From assembly GCF_036894955.1 (NCBI RefSeq), contig NZ_CP145905.1:5498001-5562000 (forward strand): a stretch of 64,000 nucleotides of DNA. Reading direction: 5' to 3'. A program made the position numbers and the translations under genes. Shown here piece after piece: positions 54,262 through 63,241 of this stretch. How positions within the stretch are numbered: position 1 is the stretch's first letter; each line of letters begins with the position of its first letter. Origin of the DNA: Paenibacillus sp. KS-LC4. GTDB taxonomy: Bacteria > Bacillota > Bacilli > Paenibacillales > Paenibacillaceae. The notes beneath the pieces are model-generated. The model was given only the letters and a program-made list of their open reading frames with translations, did no database searches and was not told the origin of the DNA.

Positions 54262-56082
54262 TTAGTCGCTCAATAGTAACAGTTTGATGCGATTCATCCA
54301 TTGAAGTTGAATCATAAGATCTGAACTGATTTCGTCCGAAACAGGAGGGACTAAAATTTTTTTCTGTTTAAGTAAGGTCCGAATATGGAGCATATACGCC
54401 ATCGGTAGTGCATGAATAACCGATTCGGTCGTTATCCCGGCGAATTTAGAAGCAACAATATCCAGAAGTTTACGTATCCAATTCACATCTAGCCTATTAG
54501 ATAAAATGAAAGAAGCGATTTCCAGCTCAATGCTTGACATTCCGCCCCAAGTGGAATCAATATGAAAGCGATACACTTTCGAACGTTCGCCTGGTTGCTG
54601 AGCTTTCATATATTTCCAATGCCAGTGCGGATGAGAATAAGGCAGTGAGGAATAGACTGGATTGGAGTGACCCGCTCTCTCCTCTAGGCTTCGTTGGAAC
54701 CAACTTCGATCAACTGGAAGTCTACTCTTTAATCCTTGCTCAGCCGTATCAATATCCGCCCATAGCGTATCTGCTACGCCTCCAATGTCCGTTCGCGACG
54801 AAACGGAAAAATGGTTATGCAGCATTTCCCAATACCCACAGACCTGGGCGGCGATATCCAATTTCGCACTTATCGATCCCTCAGATACGTAGTCCCTTAT
54901 ATCCAACAGCCCGTCCACAAAGCCGGTCAATAAATACCCGTCCTTGTAAGATGTTCTTCTTGGCATCCAGTTACTAAAGTGACGTAACTGCTCAAACTGA
55001 AATTCCCCGAAGAGATCTTTTCCGATAAATTTGCCGAACATCATGATTCGCCTATCCCTTTTGCATCGGATGGTAAACGGCGTTTTTTTGGGGTTAATTC
55101 GGAGCGGCGAGGAGTCCTTCAGTGATGGATGGCTCCAATACTTTAAATTTGTATGTGGCTCGACTTGCATATCTTCGAACGACAGCTCAGAAAATTCAGA
55201 GACTTCGTTGATTTTCGGAATAATGGCCTCAGGATCTTCCAGAAGCTCCCATATCCTCGAGGACTTATTTACAAGCGGAAGTCTCTCACTTAACTTTTCC
55301 AAACATAGACCATTTACTCTAAACAACCTTCCTGGGGATGCCACCCAGATGCTAACAGATTCTCCGTACCGACCCTTTAAGCTCTTCGCCAACCCGATGA
55401 CGGTCTCACCTGTATGCGGTTGATCATCAATGATAACGATCTTTACTTCATCTGCTACTAGATTCGGCAACAATGCCAGCTCCGCATCCGAGAAATGGAT
55501 GGATTGACGTTTCCGCATTGCGCGAACCGTATAGTAAGGCACATCCTTGCTCCATCTTTGCTGGCAGGCCAGTGACCAGAAAGGTGCGTAGTACCCCCCA
55601 CCCGTTCTTATTCCAATCAAAAGGGGTGGATATTGCAAATCCCACATTGCGAGCAGCCAGTTCCTCGCATCGTAATAACATACCTCCACATCGCACAAAT
55701 CATATCCGGAACATTCGGGCGTTCTAATCTCACCTAGCAGATCGAACAGATCATTCTCTTCGCTTTCAGGCTGCAAGCTCCATCGGTCCGAGAAGCTTTT
55801 CCACTCCTCCAACAAATGCAGCTCATTCCATGAGGGTTTTTCCCTCGCCATCAGTTTCGATGCCAACTGGACAATATGTTTTCTCAAAACAGCAAGCGCA
55901 CCGTCATCATCCGCCCCGACCGCGCTTAATTCACTTCGGTCTGACAGGTATGAATCAGAAAGCCTTTGCTCCATTAAGCATGCGTACATATAGAAGTGTT
56001 GAATTTGATTTGAGGACAGAACATATTGACGCATCTGTTCTGTGATTGTCGGATGTAGCTCTCGCATCCTCTCTACCCTCAT
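54262..56082 (-). CDS. btrL: BtrL-like neamine phosphoribosyltransferase with extra C-terminal half
   Basis: This 606-residue protein has a type I phosphoribosyltransferase core at about residues 140-260: LLIGIRTGGGYYAPF and the PRPP loop VKIVIIDDQPHTGETVIG. An N-terminal helical region precedes it. About 330 residues of unrecognised sequence follow (from MFGKFIGKDLFGEFQFEQLR). BtrL transfers phosphoribose from PRPP to the C5 hydroxyl of neamine; BtrP then removes the phosphate. The ATG overlaps the glycosyltransferase stop by four bases; an ATG five codons later has the better GAGGG site. The btr name follows from fold and from its place beside btrM and btrN. Confidence 0.8.
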   Translation of the reverse strand: MRVERMRELHPTITEQMRQYVLSSNQIQHFYMYACLMEQRLSDSYLSDRSELSAVGADDDGALAVLRKHIVQLASKLMAREKPSWNELHLLEEWKSFSDRWSLQPESEENDLFDLLGEIRTPECSGYDLCDVEVCYYDARNWLLAMWDLQYPPLLIGIRTGGGYYAPFWSLACQQRWSKDVPYYTVRAMRKRQSIHFSDAELALLPNLVADEVKIVIIDDQPHTGETVIGLAKSLKGRYGESVSIWVASPGRLFRVNGLCLEKLSERLPLVNKSSRIWELLEDPEAIIPKINEVSEFSELSFEDMQVEPHTNLKYWSHPSLKDSSPLRINPKKTPFTIRCKRDRRIMMFGKFIGKDLFGEFQFEQLRHFSNWMPRRTSYKDGYLLTGFVDGLLDIRDYVSEGSISAKLDIAAQVCGYWEMLHNHFSVSSRTDIGGVADTLWADIDTAEQGLKSRLPVDRSWFQRSLEERAGHSNPVYSSLPYSHPHWHWKYMKAQQPGERSKVYRFHIDSTWGGMSSIELEIASFILSNRLDVNWIRKLLDIVASKFAGITTESVIHALPMAYMLHIRTLLKQKKILVPPVSDEISSDLMIQLQWMNRIKLLLLSD

Positions 56083-57305
56083 TTCTGATTGTATTTCCCA
56101 TATAGTTCCACATAATTCGCATAGACGCGATCTGGAAGAAATCGAGGGACCACCTCACGACTCGCATTGCGCAGCAGTTCATTTCCAGCCATAGGATCGC
56201 TCAAAATTCGGTACGCTTCTTCGGCCATGCCGGCAATGTCCTTTGGATCTTTTAAAATGCCAGTTTTTCCATTAACAAAAATATCGGCAGGTCCTCCGTT
56301 GCAAGTTGCAATAATGGGTACGCCAGCAACTGTTGCCTCCAACAGGCTGCCGCCAAACTCTTCATGCTGAGACGGTAACACCATTACATGAGCTTGCTGC
56401 AAGTAACAGGAAACCGTTTTATTGGAAATAAATCCAGTAATTCGAAATTGATGCTGTAATCCGCATTTAGCGATTTCCTCCTCCATTTGCTTCCGTTGAG
56501 GCCCATCGCCGCAAACTATAAATCGAAGGTTATCAAGCCTGCTGGCCAACTCCTTGGCAACATTTAGAAACGCATGCCAGCCTTTTTCGTGGGCAATTCT
56601 TCCGAGAAAAACGACGTTTCGATAACTGCCCAGCCCTTCTCTAAGTAGCCTGCAATTCGGGCAATCAATTGGATGCTGTAAATGATGCGGAGCGATACAA
56701 TCGCCAACTTCCAATAAATTCGAGTTGTTTTGTAGAACCTTTTCATAGCTATCCATGCGTTTTTTCGTTAGAAGAATAACTTTATCGCTCTGTTGCATTG
56801 CTTTTAGCTCGTATGACTTAACTCGACTATGAATCCATTTATCCCAGCTGTTCATCGGATGATAAGTAAAATTCCGACTGCAATGGATCGATAAAAACAG
56901 CGGCTTATTCAAATATTTTTGAGCAAAAGATGCAGCCAATAATGGCCACACAACTCCGCTTGCATGAACATGTATCGCATCATACTTCCTATTCCTGCCA
57001 TTTTTAATGATCCATTTAAGTGCACCTAGAAACCAGCTTTGATCAAGAAACAGCGTACCTGTATACTTCGACTTCACAGGCAAAGTCATCGTCCGGACAG
57101 AATGAACAGTTAGATTCTCCAGTGAATTTACTATTCGGGGCACACCAGGCATCCCTGTAGTTAACACATCTTGTTCAATACCTTTCTTGGCCAGCCATTC
57201 CGATAAATTCGTTATTTGAACCTGCATGCCGCCCATTGGATCGAATCGGCTGGGCCAATTATGAGCCTCGAAATAGTAGTGCGGGGTTATTCGCAAGATT
57301 TTCAC
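56079..57305 (-). CDS. btrM: GT4 glycosyltransferase, BtrM-like
   Basis: This 408-residue GT-B glycosyltransferase of family GT4 has the N-terminal acceptor-domain loop FDPMGGMQVQITNLSEWLAK, the donor-domain start VVFLGRIAHEKGWHAF, RFIVCGDGPQ, and the E-x7-E motif EEFGGSLLEATVAGVP. BtrM joins N-acetylglucosamine from UDP-GlcNAc to 2-deoxystreptamine, giving 2'-N-acetylparomamine for BtrD. The start is GTG at 57303-57305 with AAGGAG six bases upstream. It overlaps btrL by four bases and follows btrN by 18. Confidence 0.88.
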   Translation of the reverse strand: MKILRITPHYYFEAHNWPSRFDPMGGMQVQITNLSEWLAKKGIEQDVLTTGMPGVPRIVNSLENLTVHSVRTMTLPVKSKYTGTLFLDQSWFLGALKWIIKNGRNRKYDAIHVHASGVVWPLLAASFAQKYLNKPLFLSIHCSRNFTYHPMNSWDKWIHSRVKSYELKAMQQSDKVILLTKKRMDSYEKVLQNNSNLLEVGDCIAPHHLQHPIDCPNCRLLREGLGSYRNVVFLGRIAHEKGWHAFLNVAKELASRLDNLRFIVCGDGPQRKQMEEEIAKCGLQHQFRITGFISNKTVSCYLQQAHVMVLPSQHEEFGGSLLEATVAGVPIIATCNGGPADIFVNGKTGILKDPKDIAGMAEEAYRILSDPMAGNELLRNASREVVPRFLPDRVYANYVELYGKYNQK

Positions 57306-57323
57306 GATAAGCTCCTTTTCAAG

Positions 57324-58076
57324 CTACAGCACATAATCGTACTCCGCTGTTGATTGCACACTTATATTATTGCAACTTTTGCAAATTTCTGATTTATTTC
57401 GCTGGCCTTCTTTAAGCATTTTTCTAAAGGCTGCAAACTCACCACCATACCATATATCGCGAATATGGCGATCATTAATGTTCCCCATTGTATATTTCTG
57501 ATGGAAGTCCTCAAAGCAAGGCAGCACATTCCCTTGAACCGTTACAACAGCTAGAGTCGAAGGCACCATGCAAATATGTTGTTTATTTTCCAACTCAGGA
57601 ATTCTCGAGAGAATCCCACCTCTGTTCGATAAAACCAAATCCGAATGATGGAGATAGACGATCGCTTGCTGCTGCTCCTCCGGCAGTTGCTCATAAACCT
57701 CCTTAAATTTATGCTTTGCTCCAACATGCTGAGTGACAATAAATTTTTGCAATCCCAGACTTAGCAAAGTCTCCACCCGATTTCTGTCCAATAAATCACC
57801 GTTCGTATACATAATTGGCTTTGCTTTGGGTATATAAGTTTTTGTAAGCCCAACAAAAAGATCAATATTGCTGCAGAGCAAGGGCTCACCGTAGAAATGA
57901 AAAGAGAGTCGCCCAGAAAAATCAATGGATTGAAGTTGCCTCATTAATTTCTCATAGAGCACGGGATCCATTTCGCCATTTTCTTTTCGGGTTGTTACAC
58001 TGTTCGGACAATACCAGCATGTTCGATTGCATTGCGAGTTTACTTCAATTTCAATCATTGAGAATAATGGATCCAA
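57324..58076 (-). CDS. btrN: Radical SAM 2-deoxy-scyllo-inosamine dehydrogenase
   Basis: This protein oxidises 2-deoxy-scyllo-inosamine to the 3-keto compound using SAM. The frame is open to 58136, but a TTG at 58074-58076 lies ten bases after GGAGG and gives 250 residues starting MDPLFSMIEIEVNSQ. With this start the radical SAM Cys are 16, 20 and 23 (CNRTCWYC) and the auxiliary cluster Cys are 169, 187, 232 and 235 (QHICMVP, VLPCFEDF, ICKSCNN). These are exactly the positions I recall for BtrN of the butirosin producer, which supports both identity and start. Confidence 0.95.
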   Translation of the reverse strand: MDPLFSMIEIEVNSQCNRTCWYCPNSVTTRKENGEMDPVLYEKLMRQLQSIDFSGRLSFHFYGEPLLCSNIDLFVGLTKTYIPKAKPIMYTNGDLLDRNRVETLLSLGLQKFIVTQHVGAKHKFKEVYEQLPEEQQQAIVYLHHSDLVLSNRGGILSRIPELENKQHICMVPSTLAVVTVQGNVLPCFEDFHQKYTMGNINDRHIRDIWYGGEFAAFRKMLKEGQRNKSEICKSCNNISVQSTAEYDYVL

Positions 58077-58157
58077 TTTATATTTCCCTCCCCATTTATT
58101 ATTTCGTAAAATTGCCCATTCAAATATTAAAGGCAAATCTATTTAACAGTTATACAT

Positions 58158-59867
58158 TCAACTGACCTGACCGGCTAAAAAAAGCTTATTGTAATCCTTA
58201 CCCTTCTGTATTAGTTCATCGTGTGTGCCCGACTCAGCAATATCTCCTTGATGAAGTACATATATAATGGAGGAGTTTTGAATTGTCGATAGACGATGAG
58301 CGATAATAACAGTAGTACGATTTGTTCTAAGTGAATCTATATTACTTTGAACTATACGTTCCGTTTCAACATCCAAGGATGAAGTAGCCTCATCCAAAAT
58401 TAGGAGTTCCGGATTACCCAATAGAGCTCTTGCAATAGCCAATCTTTGTCTTTGACCTCCGGATAAAGTAATACCTCTCTCTCCAATTACAGTATCATAA
58501 CGATTTTCAAGATTATTAATGTATTCATGAATAGCACTCGCTTTACAAGCTCTTATCATTTCTTCATCAGTTATTTTATTTCTTCCTAAAAGGAGATTAT
58601 TTCTAATTGTATCCGGGAAAAAATAGGTATCTTGAAAGACAACTGCAACCTTCCCATACCAGTCACTTGAATCAATTTCATTAAGCGGGATACCATTAAT
58701 TAAGATAGAGCCCTTTGTTGGGGAGTAGTTTTGAACTAGAAGATTAACTAAGGTTGATTTGCCACACCCACTTGCACCAACAAAAGCAACTTTTTCTCCT
58801 TTAGGTATGCTGAAACTAAGATTCCTAATCAACAGCTCGTTATTCGAATCATAGCTAAAACAAACATTACAAAACTCAATTTTAGTAATTTCTTCATTGA
58901 ACCCTCTTCCAGTATCTTTATCCAATTCAATGAGAGCCCTTTCAATTCTTTTTGCACTTGTATAGTTGCGTATCATCTCCATAAAAGTATTGAATAGAGC
59001 TTGGATACTGTCCATTATTATCGAGGAAAACTGAAATAGAACGACAAAAAGCCCAAGTGACATTTGATTCGAAATAACTAAAGTACAGCCGTAAGCAAAG
59101 TAACTGGAAATAGCCATCCATTTTACTACATCACTAGCAATTAGACCATTGTTATTAACCTTCCATTCTTTGAGTATTGCTTTATAAAGCTTCTCAAACA
59201 AATGAAAAAATTTATTCTTCTCCCAATTAAAACGATGATAAGCTATGACTTCACGTGATCCACTTATACAATCTTCTAAATGAACCAATAAATTAGATCT
59301 TCTAGTTTGAACTTCTTCATACTTGCTAATGCTCTTTCGAGCGTAATGATTCCCGATTAGGATTTGGAGTATAGAGACAGCAACAAGCATGATTAGGATA
59401 GCAAGATTAGCACTATAGTATAGATAGGTAATTATCCCAAGGCTTATTATTAGTTGAATGAAGCGTGGTATAATTGTTGATACTAAATAAGCTACATTGG
59501 GAATATCATTCGAAAAAATATAAGAGTATTTCACAAAACGTTCTTGGTTAAACTTTTGAAGAGGGATTTTGTATACTGCACTCATCGTTGAAGTAGCCAT
59601 TACTTTTTCAATAAAAGTTTGATTAATATGACTTATATACGGACCCGCTGCGAAAAAAAGGATTTGTAAAAGCAATGCTGCCCCAATAAGAAGCATAATA
59701 TTGACGAAAGAACTAAAGTCCCCTTTATTAATAAATATTTCTATTAAATCCTTTTGGAGGTAAATGCCAAGGACCTGGGTAAGTGATTCTAATATATATA
59801 AGATGATTGCAGAAATTAATAGAAGCTTAACTTTTTTCTCAACTAAAACTTTAACAATTACATTCAT
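58158..59867 (-). CDS. ABC half-transporter (six TM helices plus ATPase), exporter-type
   Basis: This 569-residue exporter subunit has six membrane helices in residues 1-310 and an ATPase domain in the rest: Walker A GASGCGKST, signature LSGGQRQRLAIARAL, Walker B LLILDEATSSLD, H-loop IIAHRLST. All catalytic motifs are intact. AAGG is about five bases before the ATG at 59865-59867; the ATG at 59882 has no site. It is the second of two adjacent half-transporters of similar size and could dimerise with the one at 59993-61717. Export of the aminoglycoside, hence self-protection, is likely. The DNA here is visibly richer in A+T than btrB-btrM. Confidence 0.88.
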   Translation of the reverse strand: MNVIVKVLVEKKVKLLLISAIILYILESLTQVLGIYLQKDLIEIFINKGDFSSFVNIMLLIGAALLLQILFFAAGPYISHINQTFIEKVMATSTMSAVYKIPLQKFNQERFVKYSYIFSNDIPNVAYLVSTIIPRFIQLIISLGIITYLYYSANLAILIMLVAVSILQILIGNHYARKSISKYEEVQTRRSNLLVHLEDCISGSREVIAYHRFNWEKNKFFHLFEKLYKAILKEWKVNNNGLIASDVVKWMAISSYFAYGCTLVISNQMSLGLFVVLFQFSSIIMDSIQALFNTFMEMIRNYTSAKRIERALIELDKDTGRGFNEEITKIEFCNVCFSYDSNNELLIRNLSFSIPKGEKVAFVGASGCGKSTLVNLLVQNYSPTKGSILINGIPLNEIDSSDWYGKVAVVFQDTYFFPDTIRNNLLLGRNKITDEEMIRACKASAIHEYINNLENRYDTVIGERGITLSGGQRQRLAIARALLGNPELLILDEATSSLDVETERIVQSNIDSLRTNRTTVIIAHRLSTIQNSSIIYVLHQGDIAESGTHDELIQKGKDYNKLFLAGQVS

Positions 59868-59992
59868 ATCTACCTTCCTCATCTGTGAAATTCGTGAGCT
59901 TCATAGGTACGAGGATTCTAGGTCGTGAATGGCTATCCATTTAATCGCAACCCGAGTTTGATTTCTATTTACGCCTTTCTATCACCCCCTAT

Positions 59993-61717
59993 TTAAATTA
60001 TTGATGTCACAGGTATCATTTCACTCGGAGATCCTTTTCTTGCTATTTTTCCATCTTCAACACAATATACAACATCAAAATCTTTAATGGTCGATAATCG
60101 ATGTGCTACCGTAATTACTGTTCTTCCTTGGATCAATTTTTCTAAAGCCTGTTGTATTTCACTTTCGCTAATATTATCCAATGAGGATGTTGGTTCATCC
60201 ATAATAATGATTACTGGGTCTTTTAAAAACATTCTTGCTATAGCTATTCTTTGTCGTTGACCACCCGATAAGAGAACACCTTTTTCACCTACATGGGTAT
60301 CATAACCATCCGGCAAATGAATGATGAAATCATGCATGTTTACTAATTTTGCCACTCGATAAATTTCTTCATCACTTGCTTCAGGCTTACCAAACCTAAT
60401 ATTCTCCATAACAGAAAATCCAAATAAGTAGGTTTCCTGGAACACATAACCAATAGCATTTCGCAACTGTTTTAAATGCAAGTCTTTAATTCGCTTCCCA
60501 TCAATCAGGATATCCCCGCTTTGTGGATCATAGAATCTTCCCAGCAACTTCAGAATAGTAGACTTACCATTACCGCTTCGGCCAATAAATGCTACTCGTT
60601 CACCTGCATTTATTTTGAAATCAATACCTCGCAAAATAGGATGCTGTGCATCATATCCAAAGTGTACCTTCTTAAATTCAAGTTGGCCTGTTACTGCTGG
60701 CAGTATAATCGGACTATTAATTTCTTTCACTTCCGGCTCGCTCTTAACAAAATCATAAAGTTGTTCCGTTTGATAGATAACCAGACGCAGCTCTGTGATA
60801 CCAGTAATTAAATAGGTAATTTCGAGCATTGAAAAATTAAAATACAGGATTAGAGCAGTGATATCACCTATTGTTTTTTGACCATTATTAATTGCCCAGT
60901 ATCCATAACAGAAGATACATAAACCACCAACGGCAACAATAACTCTTCTTATTGAACCTCGAAGATATCCATACCATACATTTTTTAACAACCACTTGTG
61001 GTAAAGCACTTGTTTAGTATTAATCCTTCCAAGCTCCCAATTGATCGCATTATTAATTTTGACTTCCTTAACAGCCGATACACTCTCATATATTTTTTGA
61101 TGTAAGCTAACTCTACTGTCAGAAAAGTCCCTTGCAGCTAAAGCAGCTTTCTCTTCATATTTAGGACCAATAAAAAAGTAAATGATGATTAACACAGTAA
61201 CAAGAATAAGGATTTTAATATCAATAGTAATCATCATTGCTATTGCTATAGAGCAGAAAACAAGTGAGTTTAATACATTAGGTAGTAAGTCCTTGAATAA
61301 TTCCTGCACAATGGATACTTCCGTGTTCATTAGAGCCAAGCTGTGTCCAACAGGTCTGCGTTCGAAATAGGCAATCCCCAAATTTCTGAGATGCTCTAGA
61401 ATGGTTAGCTGTACATTACTTGCCGCCTTCTCACTAAACTGTCTTTGCTTTAAGCTAGCGAGGCTTCTTGAAAATAGCATCAATATGATTAATGAGACCA
61501 ATATAAATACCAATAAAACGAGCTGATCTAATTTCCCCTTTGGCAAAATCTCATCTATGAAATACTGAATGATTTTAGGGATTGTTAATTCAATACCATT
61601 TGTAATGGTGCTCAATAAAATAAGAAATATAAAGGTCCATTTATAAGGCAATAGATACGTTAGTAACCATTTCATTATAAAAAACTGCTTTTCTCTAGAA
61701 ATTTTTTTTTTGGACAT
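59993..61717 (-). CDS. ABC half-transporter (six TM helices plus ATPase), exporter-type
   Basis: This 574-residue exporter subunit has six membrane helices, then an ATPase domain: Walker A GRSGNGKST, signature LSGGQRQRIAIARMF, Walker B IIIMDEPTSSLD, H-loop TVAHRLST. All motifs look functional. AAAGGA is five bases before the ATG. It follows the DOI aminotransferase gene by 43 bases and is separated from the next half-transporter by 125 bases with no clear terminator. Together they probably form a heterodimeric drug-type exporter for the pathway product or a protected precursor. Confidence 0.88.
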   Translation of the reverse strand: MSKKKISREKQFFIMKWLLTYLLPYKWTFIFLILLSTITNGIELTIPKIIQYFIDEILPKGKLDQLVLLVFILVSLIILMLFSRSLASLKQRQFSEKAASNVQLTILEHLRNLGIAYFERRPVGHSLALMNTEVSIVQELFKDLLPNVLNSLVFCSIAIAMMITIDIKILILVTVLIIIYFFIGPKYEEKAALAARDFSDSRVSLHQKIYESVSAVKEVKINNAINWELGRINTKQVLYHKWLLKNVWYGYLRGSIRRVIVAVGGLCIFCYGYWAINNGQKTIGDITALILYFNFSMLEITYLITGITELRLVIYQTEQLYDFVKSEPEVKEINSPIILPAVTGQLEFKKVHFGYDAQHPILRGIDFKINAGERVAFIGRSGNGKSTILKLLGRFYDPQSGDILIDGKRIKDLHLKQLRNAIGYVFQETYLFGFSVMENIRFGKPEASDEEIYRVAKLVNMHDFIIHLPDGYDTHVGEKGVLLSGGQRQRIAIARMFLKDPVIIIMDEPTSSLDNISESEIQQALEKLIQGRTVITVAHRLSTIKDFDVVYCVEDGKIARKGSPSEMIPVTSII

Positions 61718-61760
61718 ATAATTCCTTTATGTTTTATTTTAAGTTTTATCCAATAGGATC

Positions 61761-62990
61761 TTATCTACCGAATACATCCGCTACCGTATCAACTATCATA
61801 TTTAACTGGTGTGGTTCTGCAAGTAATATAGCATGATGCAATACAATAGAATTAGCAAAGGCACTTTCGGCAACCGGGAAATTTTGTTCCCTCCAATATT
61901 CTTCATTCATTCTTATGTTTTTAGGATAACGGTTTTTAGTCCAAGGACAGAAAAGGGGATTTTTATGTATTGGCAAGTATGGTGGATATAAATAAAAAGT
62001 CCCCATATTGAGTCTCTGTCTGAGAATCTCGGCTAAACGCTGAGCATCCATATGTTCGGAATGATTAAACTTAAAGACATATCCGTAATAGGTTTGCCTA
62101 TCTATCTGAGAAAACTTCTTCATCGTAACAATTCCAGGAATTTTGCTTAACTCTCTATTTAAGAAATCTGCATTTTTCTCACGTATGGAGTTCAAGAAAT
62201 CAAGCCTTTCCAGTTGGGCTAACAAAATAGCTGCCTGAAATTCAGAGATGCAGTGATTGCTTCCTTGAAAGTCACCTTTCATAACTAATTGCATATCACC
62301 ATGTCTCAATGGCGTTTCAGTCATAACTCTTGAGTCAGCACGCAGTTGTTCCAGCTTTTGATATATATATTGATCGTTAGTTATAATTATCCCTCCTTCT
62401 CCGGAGGTCAGCACCTTTCCTTGCTGACAACTGAACGCACCAATATGCCCTAGTGTACCTGCATATTTACCATTCCACTTCGAGCCGTGACTTTGGGCAA
62501 CATCTTCTATAACATACAACCCATGTTCGTTAGCAATTTCCATTATCATGTCCATATTAGCCATACAACCGAATAGATGTACGGGAATAATCGCTTTCGT
62601 CCGATCTGTTATTGCTTCTCTTATTTTTTCCGGATTCATGCAATAGGTTTCTTCTTCAACATCAACCAATACTGGAAGCGCATTCACATTTAATACAGCT
62701 GTAGCTGTTGCGATCCATGTCAAAGCTGGTACAATAACCTCATCTCCTTCACCAATGTCCAGTGCTTCCAGTGCCAGCATTAATGCCATAGATCCACTAG
62801 TAGTAGGAACACAGTAAGAAACATCACAGTATTCAGCAAATTTTTTAGAGAACTTCTGGACCATTGGTTGATCACCAGTCCAATATCCACTAAGAGCCCA
62901 ACGATTTGATTTAAACACTTCAAGCAAATTGTTATTAGCACTCTCTGTGTACTGAGGCCATTCAGGCCATTTAATTTTTGTAGTCTCCAT
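61761..62990 (-). CDS. btrR: L-glutamine:2-deoxy-scyllo-inosose aminotransferase
   Basis: This 409-residue PLP aminotransferase is of the DegT/DnrJ/StrS group. It converts 2-deoxy-scyllo-inosose to 2-deoxy-scyllo-inosamine and, after BtrN, makes 2-deoxystreptamine. The PLP Lys is in SCQQGKVLTSGEGG. With the ATG at 62988-62990, seven bases after GAGG, this Lys is residue 192, the position I recall for BtrR (also called BtrS). VIEDVAQSHGSKWNG holds the Asp that contacts PLP. The ATG four codons earlier has a worse spacing. Confidence 0.92.
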   Translation of the reverse strand: METTKIKWPEWPQYTESANNNLLEVFKSNRWALSGYWTGDQPMVQKFSKKFAEYCDVSYCVPTTSGSMALMLALEALDIGEGDEVIVPALTWIATATAVLNVNALPVLVDVEEETYCMNPEKIREAITDRTKAIIPVHLFGCMANMDMIMEIANEHGLYVIEDVAQSHGSKWNGKYAGTLGHIGAFSCQQGKVLTSGEGGIIITNDQYIYQKLEQLRADSRVMTETPLRHGDMQLVMKGDFQGSNHCISEFQAAILLAQLERLDFLNSIREKNADFLNRELSKIPGIVTMKKFSQIDRQTYYGYVFKFNHSEHMDAQRLAEILRQRLNMGTFYLYPPYLPIHKNPLFCPWTKNRYPKNIRMNEEYWREQNFPVAESAFANSIVLHHAILLAEPHQLNMIVDTVADVFGR

Positions 62991-63147
62991 TATTTTCCTC
63001 ACTTGTTATTGAATTTTTGTTTCTTTTCCTCATCTCTCCCAAATAAACATGCAGCCCACTTATTCTATTAATTAACGGATCATCTGATAGCTTACTATCA
63101 GTAAAAAAATTAATACTTTTGAATAAACACTTTATCAGCTGTAACAT
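62971..63147 (-). CDS. Doubtful 58-codon ORF overlapping the aminotransferase start
   Basis: An ATG at 63145-63147 opens a frame of 58 residues (MLQLIKCLFKSINFFTDSKL at the start) that ends inside btrR. The upstream site AAAGCGG is weak. A slightly longer start exists at 63174. I recognise no family. It could be a small protein, the tail of a decayed gene, or chance in A+T-rich DNA. Confidence 0.25.
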   Translation of the reverse strand: MLQLIKCLFKSINFFTDSKLSDDPLINRISGLHVYLGEMRKRNKNSITSEENNGDYKN

Positions 63148-63241
63148 TTTTTTACCGCTTTCGATTAATCTCATCTTCCCCTACTCAAGGCTCAGGGATA
63201 TTGGATTTTTACTTGAAATATAATATATAGTTATAAATGAA

